The notes under the pieces are model-generated. The model was given only the letters and a program-made list of their open reading frames with translations, was not told the origin of the DNA and ran no database searches. From assembly GCF_943192995.1 (NCBI RefSeq), contig NZ_CALPCP010000018.1, positions 1 to 64,000 of the forward strand: a stretch of 64,000 nt of DNA. The letters are read 5' to 3'. Every line of letters starts with the position of its first letter. Positions within the stretch are counted from its first letter, which is position 1. A program made the translations under genes and the position numbers. This stretch comes from Flintibacter muris (lineage in GTDB: Bacteria > Bacillota > Clostridia > Oscillospirales > Oscillospiraceae). Below, piece by piece: positions 24,620 through 33,487 of the stretch.

Positions 24620-25639
24620 TTAGTTGGAAGCGGTATCGGGGTCGGTGTCGTCGCCCCAGAGCATGTTCTTGCGCAGCTCGGCGCCCACGGTCTCCATCTG
24701 GTGCTTGGCCAGCTGGGAGCGCTTGGCGTTGAAGAAGGTGCGGCCGTTCTTGTTCTCGGCAATCCAGCGGCCGGCGAACACGCCGTCCTGGATGTCGGTG
24801 AGGACGGCCTTCATGTTCTTCTTGGTCTCCTCATAGGGCAGGATGCGGGGGCCGGAGACGTACTCGCCATACTCAGCGGTGTCGGAGATGGAGTAGTTCA
24901 TCATGGCCACGCCGCCCTTGTTGATGAGGTCGATGATGAGCTTCATCTCGTGGATGCACTCAAAGTAGGCGTTCTCGGGGGCGTAGCCCGCCTCCACCAG
25001 GGTCTCAAAGCCCAGCTTCATCAGCTCCACCACGCCGCCGCACAGCACGGCCTGCTCACCGAACAGGTCGGTCTCGGTCTCATCCTGGAAGGTGGTCTCC
25101 ATCACGCCGCCCCGGGCGCCGCCGATACCGGCGGCGTAGGCCAGAGCCAGCTTATAGGCGTCGCCGGTGGCATTCTGCTCCACAGCGATCAGGCAGGGCA
25201 CGCCCTTGCCCGCCACATACTGGCTCCGGACGGTGTGGCCGGGGCCCTTGGGGGCGATCATGGACACGTCCACACCGGCGGGGGGAACGATCTGCTTGAA
25301 GTGGATGTTAAAGCCGTGGGCAAACATCAGCATGTTGCCGGGCACCAGGTTGGGGGCGATATCCTTCTTGTATACGTCGGCCTGGACCTCGTCGTTGATA
25401 AGGATCATCACAATGTCGCCCCACTTGGCGGCCTCAGGGACGGTCATGACCTTCAATCCGGCCTTTTCGGCGGCGGCCCAGTTCTTGGAGCCCTCCCGCA
25501 GGCCCACGCACACGTCGCAGCCAGAGTCCTTCAGGTTCATGGCGTGGGCGTGGCCCTGGGAGCCGTAGCCAATGATGGTGATCTTCTTGCCGTCCAGATA
25601 GTTGATGTCACAGTCCTTCTCATAGTACATTTTTGCCAT
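24620..25639 (-). CDS. ilvC: ketol-acid reductoisomerase
   Basis: A 339-residue class I enzyme that isomerises and reduces 2-acetolactate and acetohydroxybutyrate with NAD(P)H and Mg2+, the second step of valine, leucine and isoleucine synthesis. The Rossmann motif [17 protein letters not shown] is near residue 25; PKGPGHTVR and the knotted C-terminal domain follow, with [18 protein letters not shown] carrying metal-binding Glu/Asp residues. The start overlaps the end of ilvN by 20 bases. It is the last gene of the ilvB-ilvN-ilvC unit. Confidence 0.97.
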   Translation of the reverse strand: MAKMYYEKDCDINYLDGKKITIIGYGSQGHAHAMNLKDSGCDVCVGLREGSKNWAAAEKAGLKVMTVPEAAKWGDIVMILINDEVQADVYKKDIAPNLVPGNMLMFAHGFNIHFKQIVPPAGVDVSMIAPKGPGHTVRSQYVAGKGVPCLIAVEQNATGDAYKLALAYAAGIGGARGGVMETTFQDETETDLFGEQAVLCGGVVELMKLGFETLVEAGYAPENAYFECIHEMKLIIDLINKGGVAMMNYSISDTAEYGEYVSGPRILPYEETKKNMKAVLTDIQDGVFAGRWIAENKNGRTFFNAKRSQLAKHQMETVGAELRKNMLWGDDTDPDTASN

Positions 25640-26186
25640 AGTTGTATTCCTCCTTCAATTTGTTGTCGTCATATATGGTGCTGCGCCCTCTTTCGATGGC
25701 GATGGTACCCGTTTTTGTAATTTCCAGAATGCCAAAGTCAGCCAGCATTCCGATCAGCGCGGCCGTCTTCTCCTTGTCACCGAAGGTGGCCACTGTGAGG
25801 GTCTCCCGGCTTACATCAATGATGTTGGCCCGGAAAATATTGGCCATTTGAATCACTTCGTCCCGGGCGTTGCGGTCAGCCGCCCGGACCTTAATCAGCG
25901 CCACCTCCCGCCGGATGGAGCTGGCCTCATCCAACACCTTCACCGCCTGGACGCAGATCAGCTTGCGGCACTGGGCGGCAATCTGGTCGATCATCAGTTC
26001 GTCGCCCATGATGCTGATGGCCAGCCGGGCGGTGTGGGGGCGGTCGCTCTCACCGGTGACAATGGACTCAATGTTATACCCCTTCCGGGAGAACAGCCGG
26101 GCTACCTGGCTCAATACGCCAGGGGTATCGTCGGCCAGAATACACAGGGTATATTCTTTCTTTTGGGTGTCAAATTCACGTTTCAT
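25620..26186 (-). CDS. ilvN: acetolactate synthase small subunit (first copy)
   Basis: A 188-residue regulatory subunit with an N-terminal ACT domain ([30 protein letters not shown]) that senses valine, and a C-terminal half ending with a basic, Tyr-rich tail. It activates the large subunit encoded 13 bases upstream and overlaps ilvC. A second small subunit of 161 residues is at 29568-30053; the two differ clearly in sequence and tail. Confidence 0.93.
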   Translation of the reverse strand: MKREFDTQKKEYTLCILADDTPGVLSQVARLFSRKGYNIESIVTGESDRPHTARLAISIMGDELMIDQIAAQCRKLICVQAVKVLDEASSIRREVALIKVRAADRNARDEVIQMANIFRANIIDVSRETLTVATFGDKEKTAALIGMLADFGILEITKTGTIAIERGRSTIYDDNKLKEEYNYGKNVL

Positions 26187-26199
26187 CCCTTGCGCCCCC

Positions 26200-27903
26200 T
26201 TACTTTAACAGAAAATCCGTGATGTGGGCGCCGCCGGCCACCATGGGGCGGACCATCTCGTCCATGTCCAGCACGCAGTCGATCACGCAGCCCTGGCCCG
26301 CCTCCAGAGCGGCCTGGAAGGCTGTCTCCATCTCCGCCATGGTGGTGGCCCGAAAGCCCTTAAGGCCGTAGGCCTCAGCCAGCTTGACAAAGTCGGGGCC
26401 CCGGTCCAGGGTGGTTTCGGAAAAGCGCTTGTTGTAGATCAGATTCTGCCACTGCCGCACCATGCCCAGCGTGCCGTTGTTGAACACCACGGTGATGATG
26501 GGCAGATTGTAGTGCTCCACGGTGGCCAGCTCGTGGCAGTTCATGCGGAAGCAGCCGTCGCCGGTGGTGTGGATTACCACCTTGTCCGGGTTGCCCACCT
26601 TGGCCCCGATAGCCGCCCCCAGGCCGAAGCCCATGGTGCCAAAGCCGCCGGAGGTAAGCAGCTGGCCGGGGTAGTCGAAGTGGAAGTGCTGGATGGACCA
26701 CATCTGATGCTGGCCCACGTCGGTGGCCACAATGGCGTTCTGAGGGGCCAGACGGCGGATGGTCTCCAGCACCTGCTTGGGGGTCAGGCTCTCGCTCTGT
26801 CTGGGAACGGAGGGCTCCCGCAGGGGGAGGATGTGCTCCTTCCAGTGGGGGTGGCTGTACTGGGGCAGGCGCTGGTTCAGCAGCTCCAGCACCCGCTTGG
26901 CGGAGCCGATAATGTGGTGGTCGGTGAGAACATTTTTGTCGATCTCAGACCGGTCAATATCAATGTGGACAATCTTGGCCTGGCTGGCAAAGGTGTCGGG
27001 CTGGAGAGCCACCCGGTCGGAGAACCGGCAGCCTACCGCGATTAAAAGGTCGCACTCGTTGCAGGCCACGTTGCTGGCCTGGGAGCCGTGCATGCCGATC
27101 ATACCGGCGGTGAGGGGGTGCCCGCCGGGGAAGCCGCCTCCGCCCATGACGGTAATGGCCACCGGGGCGTCCAGCCGCTCGGCAAAGGCCCGAAACTCGT
27201 TGTGGGCCCTCCCCCGGACCACACCGCCGCCGCAGATGAGCAGGGGCTTCTCCGCCTGGGCGATCATGTCCACCAGGGTGTTGATGTCCCCAAGGTTGGG
27301 CTCGGGGGCCTTCAGGTCGTGGCTGCCGGCCAGGGAACGCAGGCTTCCGCACTTCCGGTTCTCGGTCCAGGGGACAAACTCGTAGTCGATCTCCACAGTG
27401 GGGAAGGTGACGTTTTTCACAAAGTCGATCAGCACCGGCCCGGGCCGTCCGGTGGCCGCAACGGCAAAGGCCTGGCGCATCACGTCGGGGATGGTCTGGG
27501 CATCCCTAACCAGGTAGGCCGCCTTGGTGATGGGCATGGCAATACCGGTGATGTCCACCTCCTGGAATGCGTCCTTGCCCAGGGTCTGCTCGGTGACGTT
27601 GCAGGTGATGAAGACGATAGGTGAGGAGTCCATATAGGCGGTGGCAATGCCGGTGACCAGATTGGTGGCCCCGGGACCGCTAGTGGCAAAGCACACCCCC
27701 ACCTTGCCGGTGGACCGGGCGTAGCCGTCGGCGGCGTGGGACGCGCCCTGCTCGTGGGCGGTCAAAACGTGGTGGATTTTATCCTTATAATTATACAGCT
27801 CGTCATAGAGATTCAGGATGGTCCCGCCGGGATATCCGAAGACGGTGTCCACCTCCTGCTCCAGCAGGCACTCCATGATGGCCGCGGTCGCTCTGATTTT
27901 CAA
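26200..27903 (-). CDS. ilvB: acetolactate synthase large subunit (first copy)
   Basis: A 567-residue thiamine-diphosphate enzyme that condenses pyruvate into acetolactate or acetohydroxybutyrate. Signatures are TVFGYPGGTILNLYDEL, the catalytic Glu in TAHEQGASHAADGYAR, GPGATNLVTGIATAYMDSSP, and the cofactor-binding GDGCFRMNCHELATV. The start is taken as TTG at 27903: AAGGAGGC lies eight bases upstream, and the longer frame would run into the palindromic element at 27936-28114. A paralogue with a T-box leader is at 30066-31694. Confidence 0.95.
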   Translation of the reverse strand: MKIRATAAIMECLLEQEVDTVFGYPGGTILNLYDELYNYKDKIHHVLTAHEQGASHAADGYARSTGKVGVCFATSGPGATNLVTGIATAYMDSSPIVFITCNVTEQTLGKDAFQEVDITGIAMPITKAAYLVRDAQTIPDVMRQAFAVAATGRPGPVLIDFVKNVTFPTVEIDYEFVPWTENRKCGSLRSLAGSHDLKAPEPNLGDINTLVDMIAQAEKPLLICGGGVVRGRAHNEFRAFAERLDAPVAITVMGGGGFPGGHPLTAGMIGMHGSQASNVACNECDLLIAVGCRFSDRVALQPDTFASQAKIVHIDIDRSEIDKNVLTDHHIIGSAKRVLELLNQRLPQYSHPHWKEHILPLREPSVPRQSESLTPKQVLETIRRLAPQNAIVATDVGQHQMWSIQHFHFDYPGQLLTSGGFGTMGFGLGAAIGAKVGNPDKVVIHTTGDGCFRMNCHELATVEHYNLPIITVVFNNGTLGMVRQWQNLIYNKRFSETTLDRGPDFVKLAEAYGLKGFRATTMAEMETAFQAALEAGQGCVIDCVLDMDEMVRPMVAGGAHITDFLLK

Positions 27904-27935
27904 GCTCTCAGCCTCCTTCAGTTCAACTCTCTCGT

Positions 27936-28114
27936 AAGCCTCCTTTTGAAAGGAGGTGGCACGGCGAAGCCGTGACAGAGGATTGTATTTTGGCGCAGCC
28001 AAAATGTATGAAATATTCCAGGTTTCCAAACACTTGTTTACTTCCTATGTTCGCTTCGCGAACGTAATCCTCAGTCAGCCTTACGGCTGACAGCTCCTTT
28101 CAAAAAGGAGCCTT
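27936..28114. mobile_element. MITE-like palindromic element
   Basis: About 179 bp with long imperfect terminal inverted repeats of roughly 48 bp. The left arm runs from AAGCCTCCTTTTGAAAGGAG to GACAGAGGATT. The right arm, read in reverse, runs from AAGGCTCCTTTTTGAAAGGA to GACTGAGGATT. Each arm contains its own small hairpin (CACGGCGAAGCCGTG on the left, CAGCCTTACGGCTG on the right). TA dinucleotides flank both ends (27935-27936 and 28116-28117 region), as expected for a TA target duplication. There is no open frame. It forms the leader in front of ilvB copy 1. Confidence 0.6.
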
Positions 28115-28139
28115 TTAGGTTCGGACCAGCCAGCTTTCT

Positions 28140-28631
28140 TTATTGGTCCACGTCAAACAGGACCCAAAGTTCCTTTTCCGCCGCGCTTTTCCAGAATGGA
28201 ATTGAATCCGACAGATAATACCAGGTGTATTCAAAATCTTCCTCGCTCAGCTCAAAGCCGTACTCTTCGGGGTCGATAGCAAAGTAAAGTTTCCGGAATT
28301 TCTTCCGGGTCAGGGCGGCCAGGAACTGAAAGACCTGCTTTACCTGATTGGGGGATTTGCAGGTGACAATATAGTCCTCCTCGCCCTCCTGGCTGCCCCG
28401 GAGGACCTCGCCGCCCAGAACGACCCAGCAGCCGGGGGAATTTTTATCGCCGTACTCCAGCTTTCCGTTGGTCAAGGCCCGGTGAATGGCATCCCAGGCC
28501 TTGTCCAGGTCGCAGGAGTCCTCCTGTTCCATCTCATCCAGATAGTCCGGCAACCGGTCCGCCCGGGGGACGGAGCGCAGCTTGTCCAGCTCTTCCTTGG
28601 TAATGGCCCGAAAGCCGCCAAGACAGCCCAT
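28140..28631 (-). CDS. DUF1877 (YfbM-like) family protein
   Basis: A 163-residue soluble protein starting MGCLGGFRAI at 28631 with AAGGAGGATT before it. The MGC-start, the KAWDAIHRAL segment, GGEVLRG and the FELSEEDFEYTWYYLSDSI ending fit the DUF1877 family. Members are of unknown function, often found near polymorphic toxin or phage genes. Here it sits between the two acetolactate synthase units and the MITE-like element. Confidence 0.7.
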   Translation of the reverse strand: MGCLGGFRAITKEELDKLRSVPRADRLPDYLDEMEQEDSCDLDKAWDAIHRALTNGKLEYGDKNSPGCWVVLGGEVLRGSQEGEEDYIVTCKSPNQVKQVFQFLAALTRKKFRKLYFAIDPEEYGFELSEEDFEYTWYYLSDSIPFWKSAAEKELWVLFDVDQ

Positions 28632-28656
28632 ATCAGAATCCTCCTTACATTGATTA

Positions 28657-29028
28657 CTATTCCCACCGGAAAGGCGGCGGGGACACTTGAATCCGCTCCA
28701 AAAACCACTCCCGCGGTTTCTGCTCCTCCGGGGTGAAAAAGAGGTCCAGAAGCCCTTCCAGCAGGGCAGGCTCCGCTTGCAGGCAGGGCACGTCCAGCGT
28801 TTCGCGCCCGCTGCCCTCATACCAGCCGATGACATAGGCCACCGCCTTGGGCCGGAACAGGTCGACGGCCCAGCACTCCGGCCAGGTCAGCCGCAGACGG
28901 AAGACGGGCTGCTTGCTGTCCTCCCGGAAGACCCGCAGCTCCTGGTATTGGGGATAGTCCGCCAGGGTATAGCGGTAAACCGCCGCCCCGACTGTGATTT
29001 TCCGGGGCTTTTTCCACCAGCGCCGCAT
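28657..29028 (-). CDS. unrecognised small protein
   Basis: A 123-residue protein, basic at the start (MRRWWKKPRK) and rich in aromatic residues; no known motif. It precedes the DUF1877 gene by 25 bases on the same strand and follows the acetyltransferase by 24 bases, so it is probably part of the same transcript. It may pair functionally with the DUF1877 protein, but only the gene order suggests this. Confidence 0.5.
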   Translation of the reverse strand: MRRWWKKPRKITVGAAVYRYTLADYPQYQELRVFREDSKQPVFRLRLTWPECWAVDLFRPKAVAYVIGWYEGSGRETLDVPCLQAEPALLEGLLDLFFTPEEQKPREWFLERIQVSPPPFRWE

Positions 29029-29052
29029 TGCTCTCGCCGTCCTCCTGTGATT

Positions 29053-29568
29053 CTACAGTCCAAATTCTTTTGGATAGGTGACAGTCCCTGAAATCGGGGC
29101 CGCGTCCTCCCGCAGCTGGATGGCCATAAAATTTGCGGAGGGGATGCCATCCGGGACAGTGACGCCCAGCCGCTCCGCCGGGATATACCCTATTCTGGGG
29201 TAGTATGTCTCGCTTCCCAAGACCAGGGAATATGGAAAACCCAAACTGACCGCAATCTTATGGCCCTCACGAATCAGCGCGGTCCCCAGGCCCCTGCGAT
29301 GGTATTCTGGCCTGACCGACAGGGGGGCCAGGACAAGGACCTCGTCCGCCCCCACCTTTGCCCGTGTAAACAGGATGTGTCCCGCCAGCTTACCGTCCAG
29401 CTCCGCCACCAGAGACAGCTCCGGGAGAAAGGCGTCCCCAGCTCGCAGGGCGTTGACCAAGTCCTGCTCGTTCCCGTCCGCGTGCTCCACGGAGGCGAAG
29501 GCCTCCTTCACCAAGTCATATACAGCGGCATAGTCCGCCGGAGCTTCCTGCCGAATGATGATTGCCAC
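29053..29568 (-). CDS. GNAT-family N-acetyltransferase
   Basis: A 171-residue protein of the YhbS type. The acetyl-CoA-binding motif is VRPEYHRRGLGTALIREGHKI-like (about residue 87), preceded by the beta strand LVLAPLSV and followed by SLVLGSETYYPRIGYIPAE. The substrate is unknown. Its ATG shares one base with the stop of ilvN copy 2 (TAATG), so it is translated from the ilv transcript. Confidence 0.85.
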   Translation of the reverse strand: MAIIIRQEAPADYAAVYDLVKEAFASVEHADGNEQDLVNALRAGDAFLPELSLVAELDGKLAGHILFTRAKVGADEVLVLAPLSVRPEYHRRGLGTALIREGHKIAVSLGFPYSLVLGSETYYPRIGYIPAERLGVTVPDGIPSANFMAIQLREDAAPISGTVTYPKEFGL

Positions 29569-30053
29569 TATATTTTCCCCCCGCCCTTTTGCAGTGCGAT
29601 TACGCCGGTACGGACCACCTCCAGGATGGAGAAGGGCCGGAGCATGGCCTCGAAGGTGTCGATGCGGTCAGGGGTGTCGGACAGCTCCAGGGTCATGGAG
29701 TTGGGGGAGATGTCGGACACCTTGGCCCCCATAATGTCGCAGATGGTCATAATATCCTGCCGGGTCTTGTTGGTGGCGTTTACCTTCAGCAGCACCAGCT
29801 CCCGGCCAATCATCTTATCCTCCGGGATAGTGCGCACCTTGATGACCTCAATGAGCTTGTTCAGCTGCTTTTCCACCTGCTCCACCACGCTGTTGCCGCT
29901 GTCCACAATGATGGTGATCCGGGATATGGTGGGGTCGTCGGTGACTCCCACAGCCAGAGAGTCGATATTAAAGGCCCGGCGGGAGAACAGCCCGGTGATG
30001 CGGTTGAGCACGCCGGCCTGGTTCTCCACCAGAACGGAAATGGTCTGTTTCAT
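29568..30053 (-). CDS. ilvN: acetolactate synthase small subunit (second copy)
   Basis: A 161-residue ACT-domain subunit of standard length: TISVLVENQAGVLNRITGLF and RRAFNIDSLAVGVT at the start, a C-terminal half ending FSILEVVRTGVIALQKG. It lies 12 bases downstream of the second large-subunit gene under the T-box leader. Confidence 0.94.
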   Translation of the reverse strand: MKQTISVLVENQAGVLNRITGLFSRRAFNIDSLAVGVTDDPTISRITIIVDSGNSVVEQVEKQLNKLIEVIKVRTIPEDKMIGRELVLLKVNATNKTRQDIMTICDIMGAKVSDISPNSMTLELSDTPDRIDTFEAMLRPFSILEVVRTGVIALQKGGGKI

Positions 30054-30065
30054 CTTCTCCCTCCT

Positions 30066-31694
30066 TTAATCGGTGGTGGACACGTCGGGGTGGACCTGGC
30101 AGATCATCAGGCAGGGGCCTTTTTCTGTCAGGAACCGGTCAATGGAGGCGTCCAGCTCCTCCTCCTCGCAGACGGTAACGCAGGGGATTGCGTAGGCGGC
30201 GGCGATAGTCTCAAAGTCAGGGGAGCCGTCCAGCGACACCCCGAAAGGGCCGTGGTAGGGGGGACGGCTCTGAATCTGGTGGACCAACCCCAAAGTGTTG
30301 TTGCGGAACAAAAGGATTTTCAAGTCCATATTGGCATACTTCACAGCGGCCAGCTCGTTCATGGCCATCTGGAAGGAGCCGTCGCCGCAGACTACAACAG
30401 TCTGCCTGTCCGGCTGGGCCACCTTCACCCCCACCCCGGCAGGCAGAGCGTAGCCCATGGTGCCCAGGCCGCCGCTGGTGAGCAGCCGGCCGTGCTTCTG
30501 GGGCAGGTATTTGCAGGTAAAAATCTGGTTTTGGCCCACGTCGGCGCACACCACCGCGTCACTGTCCAGCCGGGCCCCCAGCTTGCGCATGACGGTGCCG
30601 GGGAAAACGGAACCGGGACGGCTGGGGAACTGACGGCTCAGCTCCGCCCTGCGGTAGTCGGCCAGCTGGGCCCGCCACTGGGTGCAGTCGGGGGCCTGGA
30701 CGCCCAAGTCCAGAATCTGCCGCAGGATGACCTTCACATCCCCCACCAGGGGGACAGCGGCCTGCATATTTTTTCCAATCTCCGCCGGGTCCACGTCGAT
30801 ATGGATGGTGGCCATCCGGCGCTGGATTTCGTCGGGCTGGATGATGGCCCGGTCGGCGGCCCGGGTGCCCACCATAATCAGCAGGTCAGACTTGGCCAGC
30901 GCCTTGTTGGCGCAGTGGTTGCCGTGGGCGCCAATCATCCCCATGTTCAGGGGGTGGTCTGTGGGCATGACGGAGATGCCCATCATAGTCTTCACCACCG
31001 GGATGCCCGTCCCCTCTGCCAGCTCCAGCAGCTCCTTTTGGGCGTCAGCCAGCCACACGCCTCCGCCGGCGCAGATAATGGGCTGTCTGGCCTTTCCAAT
31101 GGCCTCCGCCACCCGCTTGATCTGCAAATCGTTGCCCTTCACGCTGGGCTTATAGCCCCGGATGCTTACTGTCTCTGGCCAGTCGAAGGCTTTCAGCTGC
31201 TGCTCCTGCACGTCGATGGGGATATCGATCAGCACCGGACCGGGGCGGCCGGTGGAGGCGATATGGAAGGCCTCCCGGACCACCCGGGGGATCTGGTTGG
31301 GGTCCTTGACCAGATAGCTGTGCTTGGAGAAGGGGGCTACCGCGCCGGTGATATCCACCTCCTGAAAAATGTCCCGGCCCAGCAGGTGGCTGGGCACCTG
31401 GCCGGTGATGGCCACCATGGGGATGGAGTCCATATAGGCGGTGGCAATGCCGGTAATCAGGTTGGTGGCCCCCGGGCCGGAGGTGACCATGCACACCCCC
31501 ACCTTGCCGCTCACCCGGGCATAGCCCGAAGCCATGTGCCCCGCGTTCTGCTCCGTCCGCACCAGGGTGTAGCCAATCTCCGGCACATCCTTCAGCGCGT
31601 CCACCGCCGGGCAGATGGTGGCCCCGGCGTAGCCGAACATATGGGTCACACCCTCCCGTTTTAAGCTCTCAATCAGCGCCTGCGCTCCGTTCAT
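30066..31694 (-). CDS. ilvB: acetolactate synthase large subunit (second copy)
   Basis: A 542-residue thiamine-diphosphate enzyme. Start ATG at 31694 with GGAGGTGACG before it. Signatures: THMFGYAGATICPAVDAL, VRTEQNAGHMASGYAR (catalytic Glu), GPGATNLITGIATAYMDSIP, and GDGSFQMAMNELAAV for the cofactor. Immediately upstream is a T-box leader with a GTC (valine) specifier, so this copy is the one induced by valine shortage. Copy 1 (26200-27903) is about 25 residues longer and has a different leader. Confidence 0.95.
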   Translation of the reverse strand: MNGAQALIESLKREGVTHMFGYAGATICPAVDALKDVPEIGYTLVRTEQNAGHMASGYARVSGKVGVCMVTSGPGATNLITGIATAYMDSIPMVAITGQVPSHLLGRDIFQEVDITGAVAPFSKHSYLVKDPNQIPRVVREAFHIASTGRPGPVLIDIPIDVQEQQLKAFDWPETVSIRGYKPSVKGNDLQIKRVAEAIGKARQPIICAGGGVWLADAQKELLELAEGTGIPVVKTMMGISVMPTDHPLNMGMIGAHGNHCANKALAKSDLLIMVGTRAADRAIIQPDEIQRRMATIHIDVDPAEIGKNMQAAVPLVGDVKVILRQILDLGVQAPDCTQWRAQLADYRRAELSRQFPSRPGSVFPGTVMRKLGARLDSDAVVCADVGQNQIFTCKYLPQKHGRLLTSGGLGTMGYALPAGVGVKVAQPDRQTVVVCGDGSFQMAMNELAAVKYANMDLKILLFRNNTLGLVHQIQSRPPYHGPFGVSLDGSPDFETIAAAYAIPCVTVCEEEELDASIDRFLTEKGPCLMICQVHPDVSTTD

Positions 31695-31715
31695 GTAAAC
31701 GTCACCTCCAAAAAC

Positions 31716-31975
31716 AAAAAGCTCCGTCCTAACCAATAGGACGAAGCTGTAACTCCGTGGTACCACCTAAATTCATGGCAAATCCGCCATGCGCTCAACG
31801 CCCCGCTAACGGAGGGCAGCCGTTCCGGTTTACTGCGCCTGTGGGCGGTTCAGCCGGACTGCTCGCGGGTGACGTTCGGCAAAGTCCTTCGCGGGCGCTT
31901 ACACCAGCCGCGCCCTCTCTGCGGCTTTCGGACAAACCTACTGTCCCGGTCATCGCTTTTGTGGATGATTGCTCA
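31716..31975 (-). promoter_or_regulatory. T-box riboswitch, apparent valine specifier
   Basis: Read on the minus strand: an AGAGAGGG bulge motif and a GGTGTAAGCGCCC segment of stem I; GAAC followed by GTC and ACCC, which fits the specifier loop, with GTC (Val) at 31873-31871; the T-box sequence AGGTGGTACCACG at 31768-31756; then the terminator stem AGCTTCGTCCT / AGGACGGAGCT with a T-run (31748-31716). Uncharged tRNA-Val should stabilise the antiterminator and allow ilvBN transcription. Confidence 0.88.
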
Positions 31976-31977
31976 TT

Positions 31978-32006
31978 ATCTTACCCCATCAAACTCCATT
32001 TGTCAA
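31978..32006 (-). promoter_or_regulatory. promoter of the T-box-ilvBN transcript
   Basis: On the minus strand TTGACA (32006-32001), a 17-base spacer and TAAGAT (31983-31978). Confidence 0.7.
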
Positions 32007-32068
32007 TTCCCTTTTTTGGATTTTCTTCCGCCTTTTTCCCAGCAGACTCCTCCGTAAGACGCAAACAG

Positions 32069-32094
32069 CCCCTGGCGAAATAACCCCGCCAGGA
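32069..32094 (-). terminator. hairpin after the secreted-protein gene
   Basis: CCTGGCG and CGCCAGG enclose AAATAACCC, downstream of the gene at 32148 on its strand. A second imperfect hairpin lies around 32108-32145. T-runs are weak. Confidence 0.35.
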
Positions 32095-32147
32095 GCTCGG
32101 TTATTAAAAGCTATATTCACAGGTGTAGAACACCTAAATACAGCTTC

Positions 32148-32690
32148 TCACTCTGTTTCAATGGTGAAACGGGCAATTTTGGAATTTACTTCTGAGGTGC
32201 TGGCTTTTGCTTGATAAGTATACACCGCATCGCCCTCGACAAATGTAAATGTCACCTTTTCGTTGCTGCTGACATTGGGAGCCCAATCCTGCCACATTCC
32301 GTTTTTATTGGCCAGGCCGATATTAACGGTGGGCATCGTCGAAGGCAGATTTCCAACAGAAACCACAACGGTTGTATCGGGCGAAATTACAAAATCATGC
32401 CCCAGCTGTACTCCATTGGTTCCAGCTGCGTTGGCAATGGGAACCTGATAATTTTGGGTGTGCGAATAGGAATATGTACTGATTTCACTGTACATCGCCT
32501 CAATTTCCTCCAATGTCATCGGCGCAATCTCATACCGAATGCCATTGGACAACACCCCGCAGCGGACTTCATTGTGGGAAATGGAGTCGGGGCTGGGCGA
32601 ATAGCGCATTGACGGCGCTGCCAGAGCAGAGCTGCTCATCACCGAAATTGCCATTACAACAGCCAGGGCCATTGATACAAAGCGTTTCAT
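32148..32690 (-). CDS. secreted protein, unknown function
   Basis: A 180-residue protein with a clear signal peptide (MKRFVSMALAVVMAISVMSS, cleavage probably after SALA). The mature part has no known motif; it is Ser/Thr/Asn-rich and appears beta-stranded. AGGAGAAAAATT precedes the ATG. The first ten residues, the ribosome-binding site and the upstream bases are nearly identical to those of the neighbouring gene at 32787, so the two share a recently duplicated leader. Confidence 0.7.
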   Translation of the reverse strand: MKRFVSMALAVVMAISVMSSSALAAPSMRYSPSPDSISHNEVRCGVLSNGIRYEIAPMTLEEIEAMYSEISTYSYSHTQNYQVPIANAAGTNGVQLGHDFVISPDTTVVVSVGNLPSTMPTVNIGLANKNGMWQDWAPNVSSNEKVTFTFVEGDAVYTYQAKASTSEVNSKIARFTIETE

Positions 32691-32786
32691 AATTTTTCTC
32701 CTTGTCAGAGCAATTTTCAATAATTGATGATACCGCCCCTACGGGGGGCGGCATCATCTGTAAAACGTATGGAGTAGATATTCTGT

Positions 32787-33260
32787 TTAAAGCTCGGGAT
32801 GCTTTGTATATTGCGCCAAAGATACCGTCCCCAAAACAGCACCGCCATCCTCAGTATTTTCAACTTTGATATAATAGGTTTTGGATCCCGCACCGGCAAT
32901 GTAGAATACAGAATGCTTCTCACCATTTTTGTCGATTCGCATACTGCTGGCCACTTCCCATGAATCCCCGTCTTCCATCATGAGATAGACGGTACATCTG
33001 GAGGCAGTGTCGTTTTTGTAGTAGAAACGGATATAATCTCCGTCCTCCGCATTGGCGGTGACCTTAGAGGATTTCGCGGTGTTGGTAGCGTCCAGGTTCT
33101 GGGTCAGAAGAGAAACCCGGGGCATAATCACTTCTTCCCCGGCAGTCACCGCAGGAACGGCCTCCACAGCGCAGTCGGGGATAGCCTCCGCGGCAAAAGC
33201 GGGAACAGCAAGGCAAAGGGACATCACAGTGGCCAATGCCATAGATACAAAGCGTTTCAT
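32787..33260 (-). CDS. secreted protein, unknown function (paired with 32148)
   Basis: A 157-residue protein with signal peptide MKRFVSMALATVMSLCLAVP, cleaved probably after AFAA. The mature region (about 130 residues) looks like a beta-sandwich pre-peptidase C-type domain: DGDYIRFYYKNDTASRCTVY and GSKTYYIKVENTEDGG resemble that fold. Start and leader sequences are shared with the gene at 32148, but the mature parts differ. Confidence 0.7.
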   Translation of the reverse strand: MKRFVSMALATVMSLCLAVPAFAAEAIPDCAVEAVPAVTAGEEVIMPRVSLLTQNLDATNTAKSSKVTANAEDGDYIRFYYKNDTASRCTVYLMMEDGDSWEVASSMRIDKNGEKHSVFYIAGAGSKTYYIKVENTEDGGAVLGTVSLAQYTKHPEL

Positions 33261-33417
33261 AATTTTTCTCCTTTTATTGTTTTATTTTGATAGGAAATGT
33301 GGATTGCTAACTCATAACCGATTCCTCCCCTCTGGGGCAGACCGCCTGGACAATTTGGAGTATAGCACGGAATATATCATATGTCAATAAAAATATATTT
33401 ATCATTAAAAATTATAC

Positions 33418-33445
33418 TTGACAAACAGATAATCTTAGATATAAT
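33418..33445 (+). promoter_or_regulatory. promoter of the padR operon
   Basis: TTGACA (33418-33423), a 16-base spacer and TATAAT (33440-33445). The AT-rich flanks contain short palindromes such as CTTA-N8-TAAG (33434-33449), a possible PadR site. Confidence 0.7.
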
Positions 33446-33487
33446 TAAGTTACCCCTTCCTCAGGGGTGTACAAGGAACTATTTGAT

